Part shown: positions 27,120 through 36,063 of the stretch, in pieces
Layout of the letters: each line of letters opens with the position of its first letter
Numbering within the stretch: the stretch's first letter is position 1
Assembly: GCA_027451525.1 (NCBI GenBank)
Contig: DAIDJF010000009.1
Coordinates: 1-64,000, forward strand
DNA from: Ktedonobacterales bacterium
GTDB taxonomy: Bacteria; Chloroflexota; Ktedonobacteria; Ktedonobacterales; Ktedonobacteraceae
DNA: 64,000 nucleotides
Direction of reading: 5' to 3'
Made by a program: the position numbers and the translations under genes
Notes under the pieces: model-generated
Seen by the model: the letters and a program-made list of their open reading frames with translations, nothing else
The model's database searches: none
Told to the model about the DNA's origin: nothing

Positions 27120-28727
27120 ATGACCTGTCCACGTTGTGGAAACGAATGGGACGTGAGTAAAAGTCCCTGTTCTCGTTGCGGTTTACTCGTGCATCTGCCT
27201 GGGCGTTTAGCGGCTACACGCAATATTGCATCTACAGCGCAGCAGCAGGTAGCACAAACACCCCCTCCCACGCCCTCGAACGTAGTATCTGGAACGCCGC
27301 AACCGGGGGGAGGATCGCCATTTTTGCCTGCCATGCCACGTAGTCCACAAACCGATATGCTAGGGGCGGGAAGCATAAACCAAAGTATTCCCAAGAGTGT
27401 TCCTCCACGCTTTCGTACAGTTAGCGAGCCATTAACCGATGCCCCTCGTGCGCAGTCTGCATTGCGTCCCCGTCGCCTTGTTACTGAACGCAATACGTTC
27501 TCTGAGGCCCCGTCTTCATCCTCAGTCATCTCTGGTGGCAACCCTGCTAATTTTGATTTATCCAGTATGTCCAGTAGAAATGTGATGGGTGAGGCTCCAA
27601 CCTTCGCGTCTATGCGTCCCCTCGCCCCAGGAACCGTCCTACGGAATGGACGCTATCGTTTACAAGAGCAACAAGGACGGCAAGAGTGGGCTGGCGGTGC
27701 TTCTGAAATATGGTGGTTGGCCCAGGATGCGCAACGTTCTACCCAAGCAGTTGCAATCTGTGAGGTTGTTATTCCTGATGGTCAGTCAATGTTGATGCAG
27801 TCCGCACTCCGTACCGCGACAATGGTGCTTACTTCAGTAGGGCGTCATCCCTCTATCCCAACATTATGGGATGTATTTAGTGATCAGGGGCGCAATTTCT
27901 TTGTATTTGAATTAGTCGAAGGTGATTCTTTACTGGGGCGCATGCGGCGCACAGGTCGCGCGTTGTCGGAGGCAGATGTGCGCGCTTGTTGCTTGCAGAT
28001 GGCCGAACTATTAGAACTGTTAAGCCAGCAATCCCCACCGCTCGTGCATGGTCTTATTCGCCCTGAGCATATCGTAATTGCACGGGCTGACGGCCGCTAC
28101 GTATTAACTCATTTCTCTGTTTTGCTGGCAAGCGGGTCTATACAATTTATCGCTGGTATGGAGCGTATGCAATCCTCTCCCTATACCGCACCAGAGTTTA
28201 CACGTGGGATCGTGGATGTGCGTTCCGATCTCTACTCTTTGCTGGCGACGGCTTATCATGCTGTGACCGGTAGCCTCCCCTCTGCGGTTGGCGGGACCAT
28301 CCCTTCCGCCCAACAACTTAATCCAACCATATCGGCCCAGTTTGAGAGGATTTTAGCGCGGGGACTGCGCTCAAACGTGGCGCAACGTTATCAATATCCA
28401 TCCGAGTTACGCCAGGAGTTACTTGCAGTGAACTCAGTGCATGGAAGTGTCGCTCCCGCAGCGACCACTCCGTACAATGGACCATCAATGCAAGCGCAAA
28501 GCCTGATTTCTGCCCAACCAGAGGCTGGCAACGTAGATGTTTTACTCCCGATGATGGCTTCTCTCGCGGGTGATTTTGAGGAGCAGGACCGTAAATCGCT
28601 CTTGCCAGATCCAGAAGCATTGCCGCCAATGGCAGAGCGCAATGATCTTGTGATAGCAGGTATGTGGTTGGCTGGAATACTGGTTGTGTTGGTGGTATTG
28701 GTTATACTCAGTCGTGGCATTGCTTAA
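27120..28727 (+). CDS. Zinc-ribbon pseudokinase with C-terminal membrane anchor
   Basis: A 535-residue protein. C3, C6, C17 and C20 form a zinc ribbon; residues 30–170 are Pro/Ser/Thr-rich and disordered; residues 175–440 have a Ser/Thr-kinase fold; a helix near 509–531 anchors the C-terminus. Catalytic residues are lost: VAIK becomes VAIC (211–214), HRDxKPEN becomes HGLIRPEH (310–317), and DFG becomes HFS (331–333). Structural APE (357–359) and the D370 of the F-helix remain. It is therefore a pseudokinase, likely a scaffold or sensor. AAGGAGG 8 bp upstream fixes the ATG at 27120. A promoter/terminator leader precedes it. Confidence 0.85.
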   Translation: MTCPRCGNEWDVSKSPCSRCGLLVHLPGRLAATRNIASTAQQQVAQTPPPTPSNVVSGTPQPGGGSPFLPAMPRSPQTDMLGAGSINQSIPKSVPPRFRTVSEPLTDAPRAQSALRPRRLVTERNTFSEAPSSSSVISGGNPANFDLSSMSSRNVMGEAPTFASMRPLAPGTVLRNGRYRLQEQQGRQEWAGGASEIWWLAQDAQRSTQAVAICEVVIPDGQSMLMQSALRTATMVLTSVGRHPSIPTLWDVFSDQGRNFFVFELVEGDSLLGRMRRTGRALSEADVRACCLQMAELLELLSQQSPPLVHGLIRPEHIVIARADGRYVLTHFSVLLASGSIQFIAGMERMQSSPYTAPEFTRGIVDVRSDLYSLLATAYHAVTGSLPSAVGGTIPSAQQLNPTISAQFERILARGLRSNVAQRYQYPSELRQELLAVNSVHGSVAPAATTPYNGPSMQAQSLISAQPEAGNVDVLLPMMASLAGDFEEQDRKSLLPDPEALPPMAERNDLVIAGMWLAGILVVLVVLVILSRGIA

Positions 28728-28745
28728 AGACAGATGAATAAGACA

Positions 28746-28795
28746 AGAGACCAGTGTGAGGCGAAGCTGTGCCGTGTGTGCTCTGGTCTCTTTTT
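28746..28795 (+). terminator. Rho-independent terminator after the pseudokinase gene
   Basis: AGAGACCAG (28746–28754) pairs with CTGGTCTCT (28783–28791), followed by TTTT. It ends the plus-strand transcript before the convergent menG gene. Confidence 0.7.
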
Positions 28796-28804
28796 CAGGT
28801 GCTT

Positions 28805-29551
28805 CTAGGCAAGTTTTGTGCCGACATGGACCGCGACAATGCCGCCTGTCAGTCGATAGAAGCGAACATTACTCCATCCTACTTCTTCCATCATGGCTTT
28901 TAGTGTTGGCGCATCAGGAAACGTCGTTAATGAATTAGGCAGGTAGTTATATTCTTCAAAGGCTTTGCCTATAATTGTGCCAAAGAGCGGTGCGAGTTTA
29001 TAAAAGTAGAGGTAGAAGAGTGTGCCAAAGATTTTGCCAGGGGGATGGCTGATCTCAAGGCAGACAACACGTCCACCAGGACGTACTACGCGCAGCATCT
29101 CACGAAAACCCTGGCGAATATCGCTGAGATTGCGCACTGTAAATGCTGAACAGCATCCATCAACGCTGTTGTCAGGCAAATCTATATGCTCAGCATCACC
29201 AACGCGCAGTTCAATGCGATCTTGTAGGCCTAGACGCTTCAGCTTACGTTGGCCCTGCTGTAGCATCTCTGGTGTGATATCCATCCCAATCATATGTGTG
29301 CCCGGACCAGAGCGTTTAATAACCGCGAGCGAAAGGTCTGCCGTGCCCGCACCCAGGTCCAGCCCTGTTTCACCACTGCCCAGCGCGAGGTAACGGGCTG
29401 CAAAAGCACGCCAGTAGCCGTCTAACCCAAAACTCATCAGGCGGTTCATTAAATCGTAGATGCGTGCGATTCGTCCGAAAAGATTGCGGACATAGAAACG
29501 CTTGCCTCCACTAGAACGAAAGCGTTCTTCTAAAGAGAGTCTAGCTGTCAT
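28805..29551 (-). CDS. menG: Demethylmenaquinone methyltransferase
   Basis: A 248-residue SAM-dependent methyltransferase of the UbiE/MenG family, catalysing the last step of menaquinone synthesis. Motifs: YDLMNRLMSFGLDGYWR near the N-terminus, the SAM loop LDLGAGTADL, FTVRNLSDIRQGFREMLRVV, and PGGRVVCLEISHP. AFEEYNYLPNSLTTFPD and GGIVAVHVG are also typical. It lies 15 bp downstream of a polyprenyl diphosphate synthase gene, the pairing seen in menaquinone operons (gerC/hepT order). The Shine-Dalgarno sequence is weak (AGGAC). A menaquinone-based respiratory chain is inferred for the organism. Confidence 0.93.
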   Translation of the reverse strand: MTARLSLEERFRSSGGKRFYVRNLFGRIARIYDLMNRLMSFGLDGYWRAFAARYLALGSGETGLDLGAGTADLSLAVIKRSGPGTHMIGMDITPEMLQQGQRKLKRLGLQDRIELRVGDAEHIDLPDNSVDGCCSAFTVRNLSDIRQGFREMLRVVRPGGRVVCLEISHPPGKIFGTLFYLYFYKLAPLFGTIIGKAFEEYNYLPNSLTTFPDAPTLKAMMEEVGWSNVRFYRLTGGIVAVHVGTKLA

Positions 29552-29566
29552 AAGTGATAGTCCTAT

Positions 29567-30556
29567 TTATTTTTTGCGTGTCACCACGAAATCAATCAAT
29601 TCATCCATGACATCGCGATTCGGCGAGGCAGGGAAATGATAGAGGGCTTCTCGTGCCTTGCTACCATACGCGAGCGCGTCCATCTGTGCGCGTTTCACTC
29701 CTTGACCATGCGCGACCCAATCAACGATAGTGAGAATATCAGCCTCTTTCTGTGGTTCGCCACTGAGTAGTTGGCTGGCCTGTTGGTAATGTCCATTGTG
29801 CGACTGATCTTGTAGTGCGTAGATCAACGGCAGGGTGACCATACGCTGGCGCAAATCGTTGCCAGCGGGTTTGCCAATCGTTGACTGGTCTTCTGTGTAG
29901 TCTAAAATGTCGTCAATAATCTGGAAAGCGATCCCCAAGTTTAACCCATATTGATAGAGCAGTTCGATCTCTTCATCTGAAGCGTTGCTCAGTATTGCTC
30001 CACCTTTGCTACATGCAGCGATCAGACAGGCGGTCTTATGTTTGATTTTTTCGTAGTAGGCCTCAATCGTGAGGTCAACACTGCCTGCGGTCATCATCTC
30101 CATGATGGTTCCTTCACAGACAATCGCGACTGTGTCGGAGAAAAGATGATCAATACGGTGGTCTTCGATATCAGCAATCAAGCCAGCGGTTTTGGCGAAG
30201 TAGTAATCTCCTAAAAGAATAGCGATCTTGTCGCCCCAAATCGCGTTGACGGTCGGATTGCCGCGTCGTGTACGCGCCTCATCCACAATGTCATCGTGGA
30301 TCAGGGTTGCCAGATGAGTCATCTCGAAGGCAACACTCAGCGGTAAAAGTTTCTCAAAACGATACGTATTGAGTTTGCCTGATAGGAGGGTGATCGCAGT
30401 TCGTAGACGTTTCCCCGGTGACGCAAGAGCGTGCATTGAGGCAGAATGAAGAATCGCAAGGCCCGATGCGGCTCTCTCTTGAAAGGTGTTATCGACCTGA
30501 TCAAGATCATTCTGAATACCTGCAAAAAGTCGGCTCAATGTGGCCGTTGTGTTCAT
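29567..30556 (-). CDS. Long-chain polyprenyl diphosphate synthase
   Basis: A 329-residue trans-prenyltransferase making the isoprenoid tail of menaquinone. The first Asp-rich motif is DDIVDEARTRRGN (D88, D89, D92), the second DDILDYTEDQ (about 215–224), with KAGGKR-like SPGKRLR at 47–52 and KHKTACL for the third region. It is similar to heptaprenyl diphosphate synthase component II, though a single-subunit enzyme is equally possible; no component I gene is adjacent. The ATG at 30556 (GGAG upstream) is preferred to a GTG at 30619. It precedes menG in the same direction. Confidence 0.88.
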   Translation of the reverse strand: MNTTATLSRLFAGIQNDLDQVDNTFQERAASGLAILHSASMHALASPGKRLRTAITLLSGKLNTYRFEKLLPLSVAFEMTHLATLIHDDIVDEARTRRGNPTVNAIWGDKIAILLGDYYFAKTAGLIADIEDHRIDHLFSDTVAIVCEGTIMEMMTAGSVDLTIEAYYEKIKHKTACLIAACSKGGAILSNASDEEIELLYQYGLNLGIAFQIIDDILDYTEDQSTIGKPAGNDLRQRMVTLPLIYALQDQSHNGHYQQASQLLSGEPQKEADILTIVDWVAHGQGVKRAQMDALAYGSKAREALYHFPASPNRDVMDELIDFVVTRKK

Positions 30557-30581
30557 AAGAGACACTCCATTTCGCACGTCG

Positions 30582-30623
30582 TCTTGCACGTGACAGGGTT
30601 TGAGAGTATCCTCTTGCACGTGA
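30582..30623. repeat. Pair of 12-bp direct repeats with CACGTG core
   Basis: TCTTGCACGTGA occurs at 30582–30593 and 30612–30623, exactly 30 bp apart (about three helical turns), just upstream of the polyprenyl synthase start. This spacing suits cooperative binding of a regulator. Confidence 0.5.
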
Positions 30624-30799
30624 TGAAAGCCGCCGCATATATCCGATATGCGCCACTGCTCTCGATATGACGTTTTATGTACTTTATTAAGATTATAGCG
30701 TGCCTGGTCTATACGATGCGAGAAAACATGCTGTGTCCAGGCTCAACAATGTAACAAAATTGTGAGTTTGCTTAGCAAAACTCGTCAATCTCTTTTGCT

Positions 30800-31744
30800 C
30801 TACATAGTAGACGTTGTATCCACCTCAATCAGGTCTTCCTGCACATAACCATTGGTGAAATCGAATTCATCTAGGGCGTCCAGTGCCGTCCGATATTCTG
30901 TCCAGGTGAGTCGTCGATTCAAAATGGGATCGTTAACCGCTTTCCAGGCTGGGAAATACTGATCCATTAAGCTGATCGGCGTGTCTGGACCAAGTTCTTC
31001 GGCGATCCAGCGCAACACCGAGCGCGTGCCTGAAATGTCCTCTGGCATCACCAGATGGCGGATAAGCAGTCCACGGCGCGCAATTCCTTCCTCGTCAAGC
31101 TGAAGCGGCCCTACTTGCCGATACATTTCACGTAACGACGCCTGATTATATTCGACATAGCGCGGCATCTTTGACGTACGCAAGGCATGCTTGTTATCAG
31201 CATACTTGGCATCTGGCAGATAGATGTCTACAACGCCGTCGAGTAGCTTTAACGTCTCCATATTCTCGTAGCCCGCACAATTGTAAACAAGAGGCAGGCG
31301 TAATCCCTTCCCACAAGCGACCACGAGTGCGGCAAGTATTTGCGGTACAAAGTGGGTTGGGGTCACAAGGTCTAGATTGTGACAACGTTTCTTCTGGAGG
31401 TAAAGCATCATATCCGCGAGACGCTCTGGCCCAACACGATGCCCTAGCCCGCCTTGACTGAGCGAAAAATTTTGGCAATAGGTACAACGCGCCTGGCAAT
31501 AACCAAAGAAGATGGTGCCAGCCCCACGTGTACCACTAATGGGTGGCTCTTCTCGACGATGAACGTTCCAAGACGCGACGATTGCCTCTGTTCCCGAATG
31601 GCAGACGCCTGTTTTACCCGCAATACGGTTACAGTGACAATTTTGTGGGCAGATCGTGCAACTGCGTAATACCTCCCAGGCTGCAGCTGCGCGCTCCGCT
31701 AGTTCGCCTGTTTCGTATAATTGTAAATAACTTGGATAGAGCAT
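30800..31744 (-). CDS. Radical SAM protein, PflA/PflX-like
   Basis: A 314-residue radical SAM protein. The cluster-binding motif is C83-x3-C87-x2-C90 in YCQARCTYCQN. The N-terminal Cys set (C29, C32, C36, C38, C48 in CTICPQNCHCNRIAGKTGVC) is characteristic of the PflX-like subfamily annotated as putative pyruvate-formate-lyase activating enzymes. Downstream FVPQILAAL and YNCAGYE fit the family. No glycyl-radical enzyme gene is in the window, so activation of PFL is not supported; the true substrate is unknown. The start is the ATG at 31744. Confidence 0.85.
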   Translation of the reverse strand: MLYPSYLQLYETGELAERAAAAWEVLRSCTICPQNCHCNRIAGKTGVCHSGTEAIVASWNVHRREEPPISGTRGAGTIFFGYCQARCTYCQNFSLSQGGLGHRVGPERLADMMLYLQKKRCHNLDLVTPTHFVPQILAALVVACGKGLRLPLVYNCAGYENMETLKLLDGVVDIYLPDAKYADNKHALRTSKMPRYVEYNQASLREMYRQVGPLQLDEEGIARRGLLIRHLVMPEDISGTRSVLRWIAEELGPDTPISLMDQYFPAWKAVNDPILNRRLTWTEYRTALDALDEFDFTNGYVQEDLIEVDTTSTM

Positions 31745-31764
31745 AGTGTTCCTCTGAACATTAC

Positions 31765-31807
31765 TGTACCACGTGATCTCCTCTGCTGAGAGAAATCACG
31801 TGGTACA
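31765..31807. terminator. 13-bp perfect stem-loop with CACGTG arms
   Basis: Arms 31765–31777 and 31795–31807 pair perfectly around a 17-base loop, between two minus-strand genes. There is no T-run, so it may be a terminator of the Arg-rich gene or an operator before the radical SAM gene. Confidence 0.5.
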
Positions 31808-31838
31808 TGGGACAATGCTACTGTGCGAATAATGCTTG

Positions 31839-33086
31839 TTACGTCGTAGGCCATTTGAAACCGCGCTGAGAGGGACGCATAACATTCGTACGCCCCTTTA
31901 ATGCTGATTTCTTTTTCTGCGCCGGGCTGCTTGCCGGGCGCGTCTGTTGTGCCCCATCAGTATCTTGCGCCTGATCCTCTTGTGCTGCAGGCCCAGTGTG
32001 TGCGGATGGTTCACCATTGCTTTCACCTTCCAGTGGCAAAGCCTTAACCTCTTGGTGCGCTTCGTCCGCTGGATGTGGAGCGGGGTGAACCTGCTCTACC
32101 AGTCCCTCAGTATCTTTAGTGATTTCATTCCAAAACTGGGCCTTACGACGCTGTGTTGGACGTGAACCTTTTAATACACGGCCATCCGGTAGGCGCGTAA
32201 CATGAACCTGCTCTGTTGGGTGATGATGACGGCCTCTTTGCGCGGGAATGCGCTGGTCACCACGTTCCGGGCGGCGTGATGTCTCATTATAGTCAAAACG
32301 TTCGTAATCACCCTCAAAGCGTTCCACATGTGGCTGCGGAAGCGAAGACTCGCGTCTATCACGTTCGCGTCCGTTGCTCGGAGGCATAGAACGCTCCGGT
32401 CGATTATTCTCTCGTGGAGGGCGTCTTGGCCCACGATCACGATCACGATCATCACGGAATGAGCGAGGCTCCGGGCGGTACGGGCGATCTTCTGAAAAAT
32501 TGCGTTCGCGTCCTTGTTGCCATGAACGTCCATTACCCTGGTAGCCCTGATTACCCTGGTTGCGATCTCGCCCATAATCGCGTTGTTCCCAGTCCGAGGA
32601 AGGGCGATGACCCTGATATTGACCGCGTGGATTTGCCCTATTTTGCCCATCTGAGTAACCACGACGGTCATTGTAGTGTCGGTCATCACGAGTGCGCTCG
32701 CCATTGCGCTCAAATGAACGGCCATGCTCCGCGCGCTCACGGTCATAGCCTGTGTTGCGTCGCTCACCGCGTTCCTGATAAGACGAGGTGCGTTCTTCAT
32801 TCGTATTTCTGCGGTAACCTGGGGTAAAATGTGTCTGTTGTTCTGAGGAACGATGCTCGTTCCGTCCGTTGCGCGGGGGTTGACCGCGTGGGTCACGCTG
32901 GCTGCGCGGTTGGTAGTCGGCATGATTAGGATTTGCCCCCGTCTCCCAGGCGCGATCTACTGTTTCACGATTCAAACGAGGGCGGGCAGGACGCGAAGAT
33001 CGCGCATCTCCATACCCATTTGAGGTTGGTCTGCGAGATGGTGGACGCGAATCATCTCGACGTTGCTTGTTGAATTCTCTGGTCAT
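31839..33086 (-). CDS. Arg/Gly/Asn-rich intrinsically disordered protein
   Basis: A 415-residue, highly charged low-complexity protein. Residues 1–280 are dense in Arg, Asp, Gly, Asn and Gln with RG, RD and RRP repeats. A more ordered segment follows, with VHVTRLPDGRVLKGSRPTQR and KAQFWNEITKDTEGL (about 295–335). The tail is Glu/Ala/Gln-rich and ends KSALKGRTNVMRPSQRGFKW. The composition suggests RNA binding or condensate formation, as in RGG proteins, but this is inference. The ATG at 33086 has AAAGGA close upstream. Coding is supported by the consistent composition along one frame; the opposite frames are shadows. Confidence 0.65.
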   Translation of the reverse strand: MTREFNKQRRDDSRPPSRRPTSNGYGDARSSRPARPRLNRETVDRAWETGANPNHADYQPRSQRDPRGQPPRNGRNEHRSSEQQTHFTPGYRRNTNEERTSSYQERGERRNTGYDRERAEHGRSFERNGERTRDDRHYNDRRGYSDGQNRANPRGQYQGHRPSSDWEQRDYGRDRNQGNQGYQGNGRSWQQGRERNFSEDRPYRPEPRSFRDDRDRDRGPRRPPRENNRPERSMPPSNGRERDRRESSLPQPHVERFEGDYERFDYNETSRRPERGDQRIPAQRGRHHHPTEQVHVTRLPDGRVLKGSRPTQRRKAQFWNEITKDTEGLVEQVHPAPHPADEAHQEVKALPLEGESNGEPSAHTGPAAQEDQAQDTDGAQQTRPASSPAQKKKSALKGRTNVMRPSQRGFKWPTT

Positions 33087-33312
33087 AATTCCTTTCACGG
33101 CTCTACCGTATAGAGGATACTCCTTAGTGGCGGTCCGGTCTGATCGGCAAGGTCTTTATTGCTTCCTCCCGTACTTCTTTCCACTCCTACTCTTGCATAG
33201 TGACGCGCTTTTTCTCAGATGGCATTGGATAGATGGGGCGGCGTCATATTCAGTATACCACATATCCAAGATTGTGACGAGACAAAAGGACGAAGTGGTG
33301 GCGATGTTTTTA

Positions 33313-34350
33313 CTATTGCCCTGCCGTTGGAGATGCAACTGGCAAGGTGGAAGTCGTCAACAAAGGCACTGGAATATAGTGGGTTTGCGCACTTCCAAAC
33401 ATCGCTAACGCATTTGCTCCTAACTCATCAGGCAATAAAGGACGTAATATCACATAATAATAGAGACCTTGCTCGTTAAATTCTTGTTGCTGCTCATTTG
33501 GCATTTGGCCTTGCAGTTGTGTTACTTCATCTGCTGTAAGGAGAATCGCGTTTTGTGGAATCGTATATTGTAAGCAAGCAGTGGCAGGATTCTGACTCGT
33601 GGTATCTTGCGGAATTGCGCCGCATTCAAACGTTGCTGCTTGCGCCAGGGTGAAGTTGCTGAGAGGCCATGATGCGATATTTTGGCTAAGATCAGGGCTA
33701 AAGTCTTGCCGTACCAGGAGGGCCATTGTGTTGTTATGATAGGGTTGAGTTGGTGGTTGGAGCGCGTTATGGATGTTTTGCAGCGCTTGATTGAGATGCT
33801 GGTAGTCACTCATTGCCTGCGCAGATTCCTGTTGCCGTCCAAAAATCCCATCCATAAACTCTAGATGTTTGCCGTTCAAGTTGACCTCTAAAAACGTGGC
33901 GTTCTGATCTGGTACGTCCGAAAATTGCTGTTGGTGTATGTTTAGAAGGCCATCAGTATCAACGAGCGTGTGCAGCAATTGTTCCAATACATCGCTTGTT
34001 AATTGCCCTTGCATCTGTGAGCCGAGGATGTAGGTCCCATTGCCATAGAGGCTGATCTGTGGGGCCGACGAGAAAGTGCCGTAGAGACCACCGCCATAGA
34101 AGGTGCGAATTAAGACATCCTGCGGTTGCGTGCTATAGGTAATTTGTTGATTGTTTTGACCGCCTGCATTTGGTGAGGCACTGATGAATGTAGTCGTATG
34201 CTTACTTTGATTAACTATGTGCGTTGCGCTGTCAGTGCAACCTGTGGCGATGAGTAGAAGAGACATGAGCAATAGCCCTGTCAGGAGCGATGCATGGTGC
34301 CTGTACTTACCTGGGTTGATAGGTAGAGGTAATATTGTGCGAATACGCAT
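33313..34350 (-). CDS. Putative lipoprotein of unknown function
   Basis: A 345-residue exported protein. The N-terminus has basic residues, a hydrophobic stretch and a lipobox LLIATGC (Cys near 38), so it is probably lipid-anchored outside the membrane. The mature part contains FYGGGLYGTFSSAPQISLYGNGTYIL and a middle region predicting a mixed fold, followed by a Gln-rich C-terminal part. I do not recognise a family. GGAGAG precedes the ATG. It lies upstream of the Arg-rich gene, in the same direction but 226 bp away. Confidence 0.65.
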   Translation of the reverse strand: MRIRTILPLPINPGKYRHHASLLTGLLLMSLLLIATGCTDSATHIVNQSKHTTTFISASPNAGGQNNQQITYSTQPQDVLIRTFYGGGLYGTFSSAPQISLYGNGTYILGSQMQGQLTSDVLEQLLHTLVDTDGLLNIHQQQFSDVPDQNATFLEVNLNGKHLEFMDGIFGRQQESAQAMSDYQHLNQALQNIHNALQPPTQPYHNNTMALLVRQDFSPDLSQNIASWPLSNFTLAQAATFECGAIPQDTTSQNPATACLQYTIPQNAILLTADEVTQLQGQMPNEQQQEFNEQGLYYYVILRPLLPDELGANALAMFGSAQTHYIPVPLLTTSTLPVASPTAGQ

Positions 34351-34433
34351 AAGCTCTCCACTGATAACTAATTTATATGTTTGTATTGTACATGAGGCGG
34401 TCGTATTCGCACAAATGCAAGCAGAAGAGACGC

Positions 34434-35303
34434 TTATTGGAACAGGCGATAGCCAATCATCTTGTAGACGAGCTTCGCGGCCATAAAATCCGCGCGTGTC
34501 TGACCAGGCATGGGGCAGAGTTCAACGACATCCATGCCAACAACCTCGCTCTGGCGGCAGATTGTGCGGAAAAGATCGAGGACCTGATACCAGTGCAGAC
34601 CGCCGGGTTCAGGGGTTCCAACGGCTGGCATCTCGCTGGGATCGAAGGCGTCGAGATCAATCGTGACATAGGTATGTTGGCTCAGACGTTCCCAGGGAAT
34701 GACGGTAGTGCCTTTTGCCATCTCGTAAGCCCACACAATGGCAACATCTGGCTCTGTCTTCAGAAATGCTGCCTCTTCAGGGCTGAAACTGCGGATACCG
34801 ATTTCTAGCAGTGGAATGCCCATATCGACGACGCGCCGTTCGATACTGGCATGAGAGAGTGGCGTCCCTTCGTAGGTATCGCGCAAGTCGCCATGAGCAT
34901 CAATGTGGACGACGGTCAGATCGGGATAATGTTCGTGAACGGCGGCGATGACGGGTGCTGAAAGTGAATGTTCACCACCGAGCGTCAGCGGAATCTGCTT
35001 CCGCGCAAGCGCGTCACGCACGGTGTTGCCTGTCAATGCGAGGGCGGCAGCGTGGTCGAGTCCGTGGTAGTCAAGTAGAGGATAAGTATAAATGCCTGCC
35101 TCAATGGGGCTACAATCTAGTTCTTCGTCATACAGTTCCATTTGGCTAGATGCATTGAGAATCGCTTGGGGGCCATACTCTGTGCCTTTCATATAGCACA
35201 CGCTATACTCCAATGGCGCGGGAATAATAGCGATACGCGCTGTATCAGGGCTACTGTACGGAGCATCAGGTGCCCCAAATTGTGTAATTTGTATGTCTTC
35301 CAT
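34434..35303 (-). CDS. speB: Agmatinase / ureohydrolase
   Basis: A 289-residue ureohydrolase that converts agmatine to putrescine and urea with two Mn2+ ions. Metal-ligand motifs are all present: GGEHSLS (His), VVHIDAHGDLRD (Asp-x-His-x-x-x-Asp) and TIDLDAFDPSEMPAVGTPEPGGL. Guanidinobutyrase and formimidoglutamase are the main alternatives. Its neighbours speD and a deoxyhypusine-synthase-like gene support a polyamine role. GAGGT precedes the ATG. It lies 174 bp downstream of speD in the same direction. Confidence 0.9.
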   Translation of the reverse strand: MEDIQITQFGAPDAPYSSPDTARIAIIPAPLEYSVCYMKGTEYGPQAILNASSQMELYDEELDCSPIEAGIYTYPLLDYHGLDHAAALALTGNTVRDALARKQIPLTLGGEHSLSAPVIAAVHEHYPDLTVVHIDAHGDLRDTYEGTPLSHASIERRVVDMGIPLLEIGIRSFSPEEAAFLKTEPDVAIVWAYEMAKGTTVIPWERLSQHTYVTIDLDAFDPSEMPAVGTPEPGGLHWYQVLDLFRTICRQSEVVGMDVVELCPMPGQTRADFMAAKLVYKMIGYRLFQ

Positions 35304-35477
35304 TTCTACCTCATCATTTCTACTATAAATGAATGAAAAGTCTTTTCCTGTGCTGCCTGGCTGATTGCAATAAAAGTGGAGGGCAAACGAGCGTTCCCGA
35401 TACTCAGGATCACTGCCTACCCTCCGCCTATAACGGTTGGTTCAATAGGGGCACTTTTCGCCTTGCGCTTCTTGCCC

Positions 35478-35942
35478 TTAGCGCACCTCCGCTGCTACAG
35501 GAGCAGAGTGCTGGACTGCCGCTTGTTTTGCCCGTCGCTCTGCCATTGCAACCTCGTAGCGCATTGGGTCTGGCTCTTCTGGACGGAGAGAGCGATTGGC
35601 GCGGATCACAAAATGCGTCTCAATATCGTCGCTCTGGAACATTTCCTTCGCAAAGGCAATTGCGTCTTCCTGGCTAAACTCTTTGCAAGAGCAGATGTCA
35701 ATGTCGACTTCGCCGTATTCGGGCCATGCATGCAAGCTCACGTGGCTCTGTGCGATGACGACAAAGCCGGAAAGACCTGCATCAAGTGGATTAGACGTTT
35801 CAATATCATACAGATGAACTGGGCTGACCTTTTCCATGCCAACACGGCCTGGATACTCGTCCAGCACACGGCGCACCAGCGACTCGTTGCTCAAGAGTTC
35901 GCGATCACAATTATAGACTTCAAGCATCAAATGGACAAGCAT
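35478..35942 (-). CDS. speD: S-adenosylmethionine decarboxylase-like proenzyme (SpeD)
   Basis: A 154-residue SpeD-family protein. It should self-cleave at S66 in AQSHVSLHAWPEYG to create the pyruvoyl cofactor. H71, E75 and the C84/C86 region (CSCKEF) match the processing and catalytic residues. The residue before the Ser–His is Gln, where many members have Glu. The family makes decarboxylated AdoMet for spermidine, although some SpeD homologues have become arginine or ornithine decarboxylases. With agmatinase next door and no arginine decarboxylase in view, that alternative deserves attention. AGGAGG lies upstream of the ATG. A Gln/Ala-rich tail follows residue 135. Confidence 0.85.
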   Translation of the reverse strand: MLVHLMLEVYNCDRELLSNESLVRRVLDEYPGRVGMEKVSPVHLYDIETSNPLDAGLSGFVVIAQSHVSLHAWPEYGEVDIDICSCKEFSQEDAIAFAKEMFQSDDIETHFVIRANRSLRPEEPDPMRYEVAMAERRAKQAAVQHSAPVAAEVR

Positions 35943-36063
35943 GAGGGTATCCTCCTTAGTATCGGGTTACAAGATTGAGAGCCGTTTCTGCTCGTAAGAA
36001 AAGGCTGTCCTGAACATCGGTGTGGTTCGTACACACTGCTATGTATTATACATTAGATTGTCA

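Noticed and set aside
30800-31744. Radical SAM protein as a true pyruvate-formate-lyase activase
   Set aside because: No glycyl-radical enzyme is in the window, and the N-terminal Cys set points to the PflX-like subfamily of unknown substrate.
32171-32923. 250-codon minus-strand frame inside the Arg-rich protein gene
   Set aside because: It is a frame-shifted shadow of the repetitive Arg codons. The in-frame 415-residue product has a ribosome-binding site and ordered segments.
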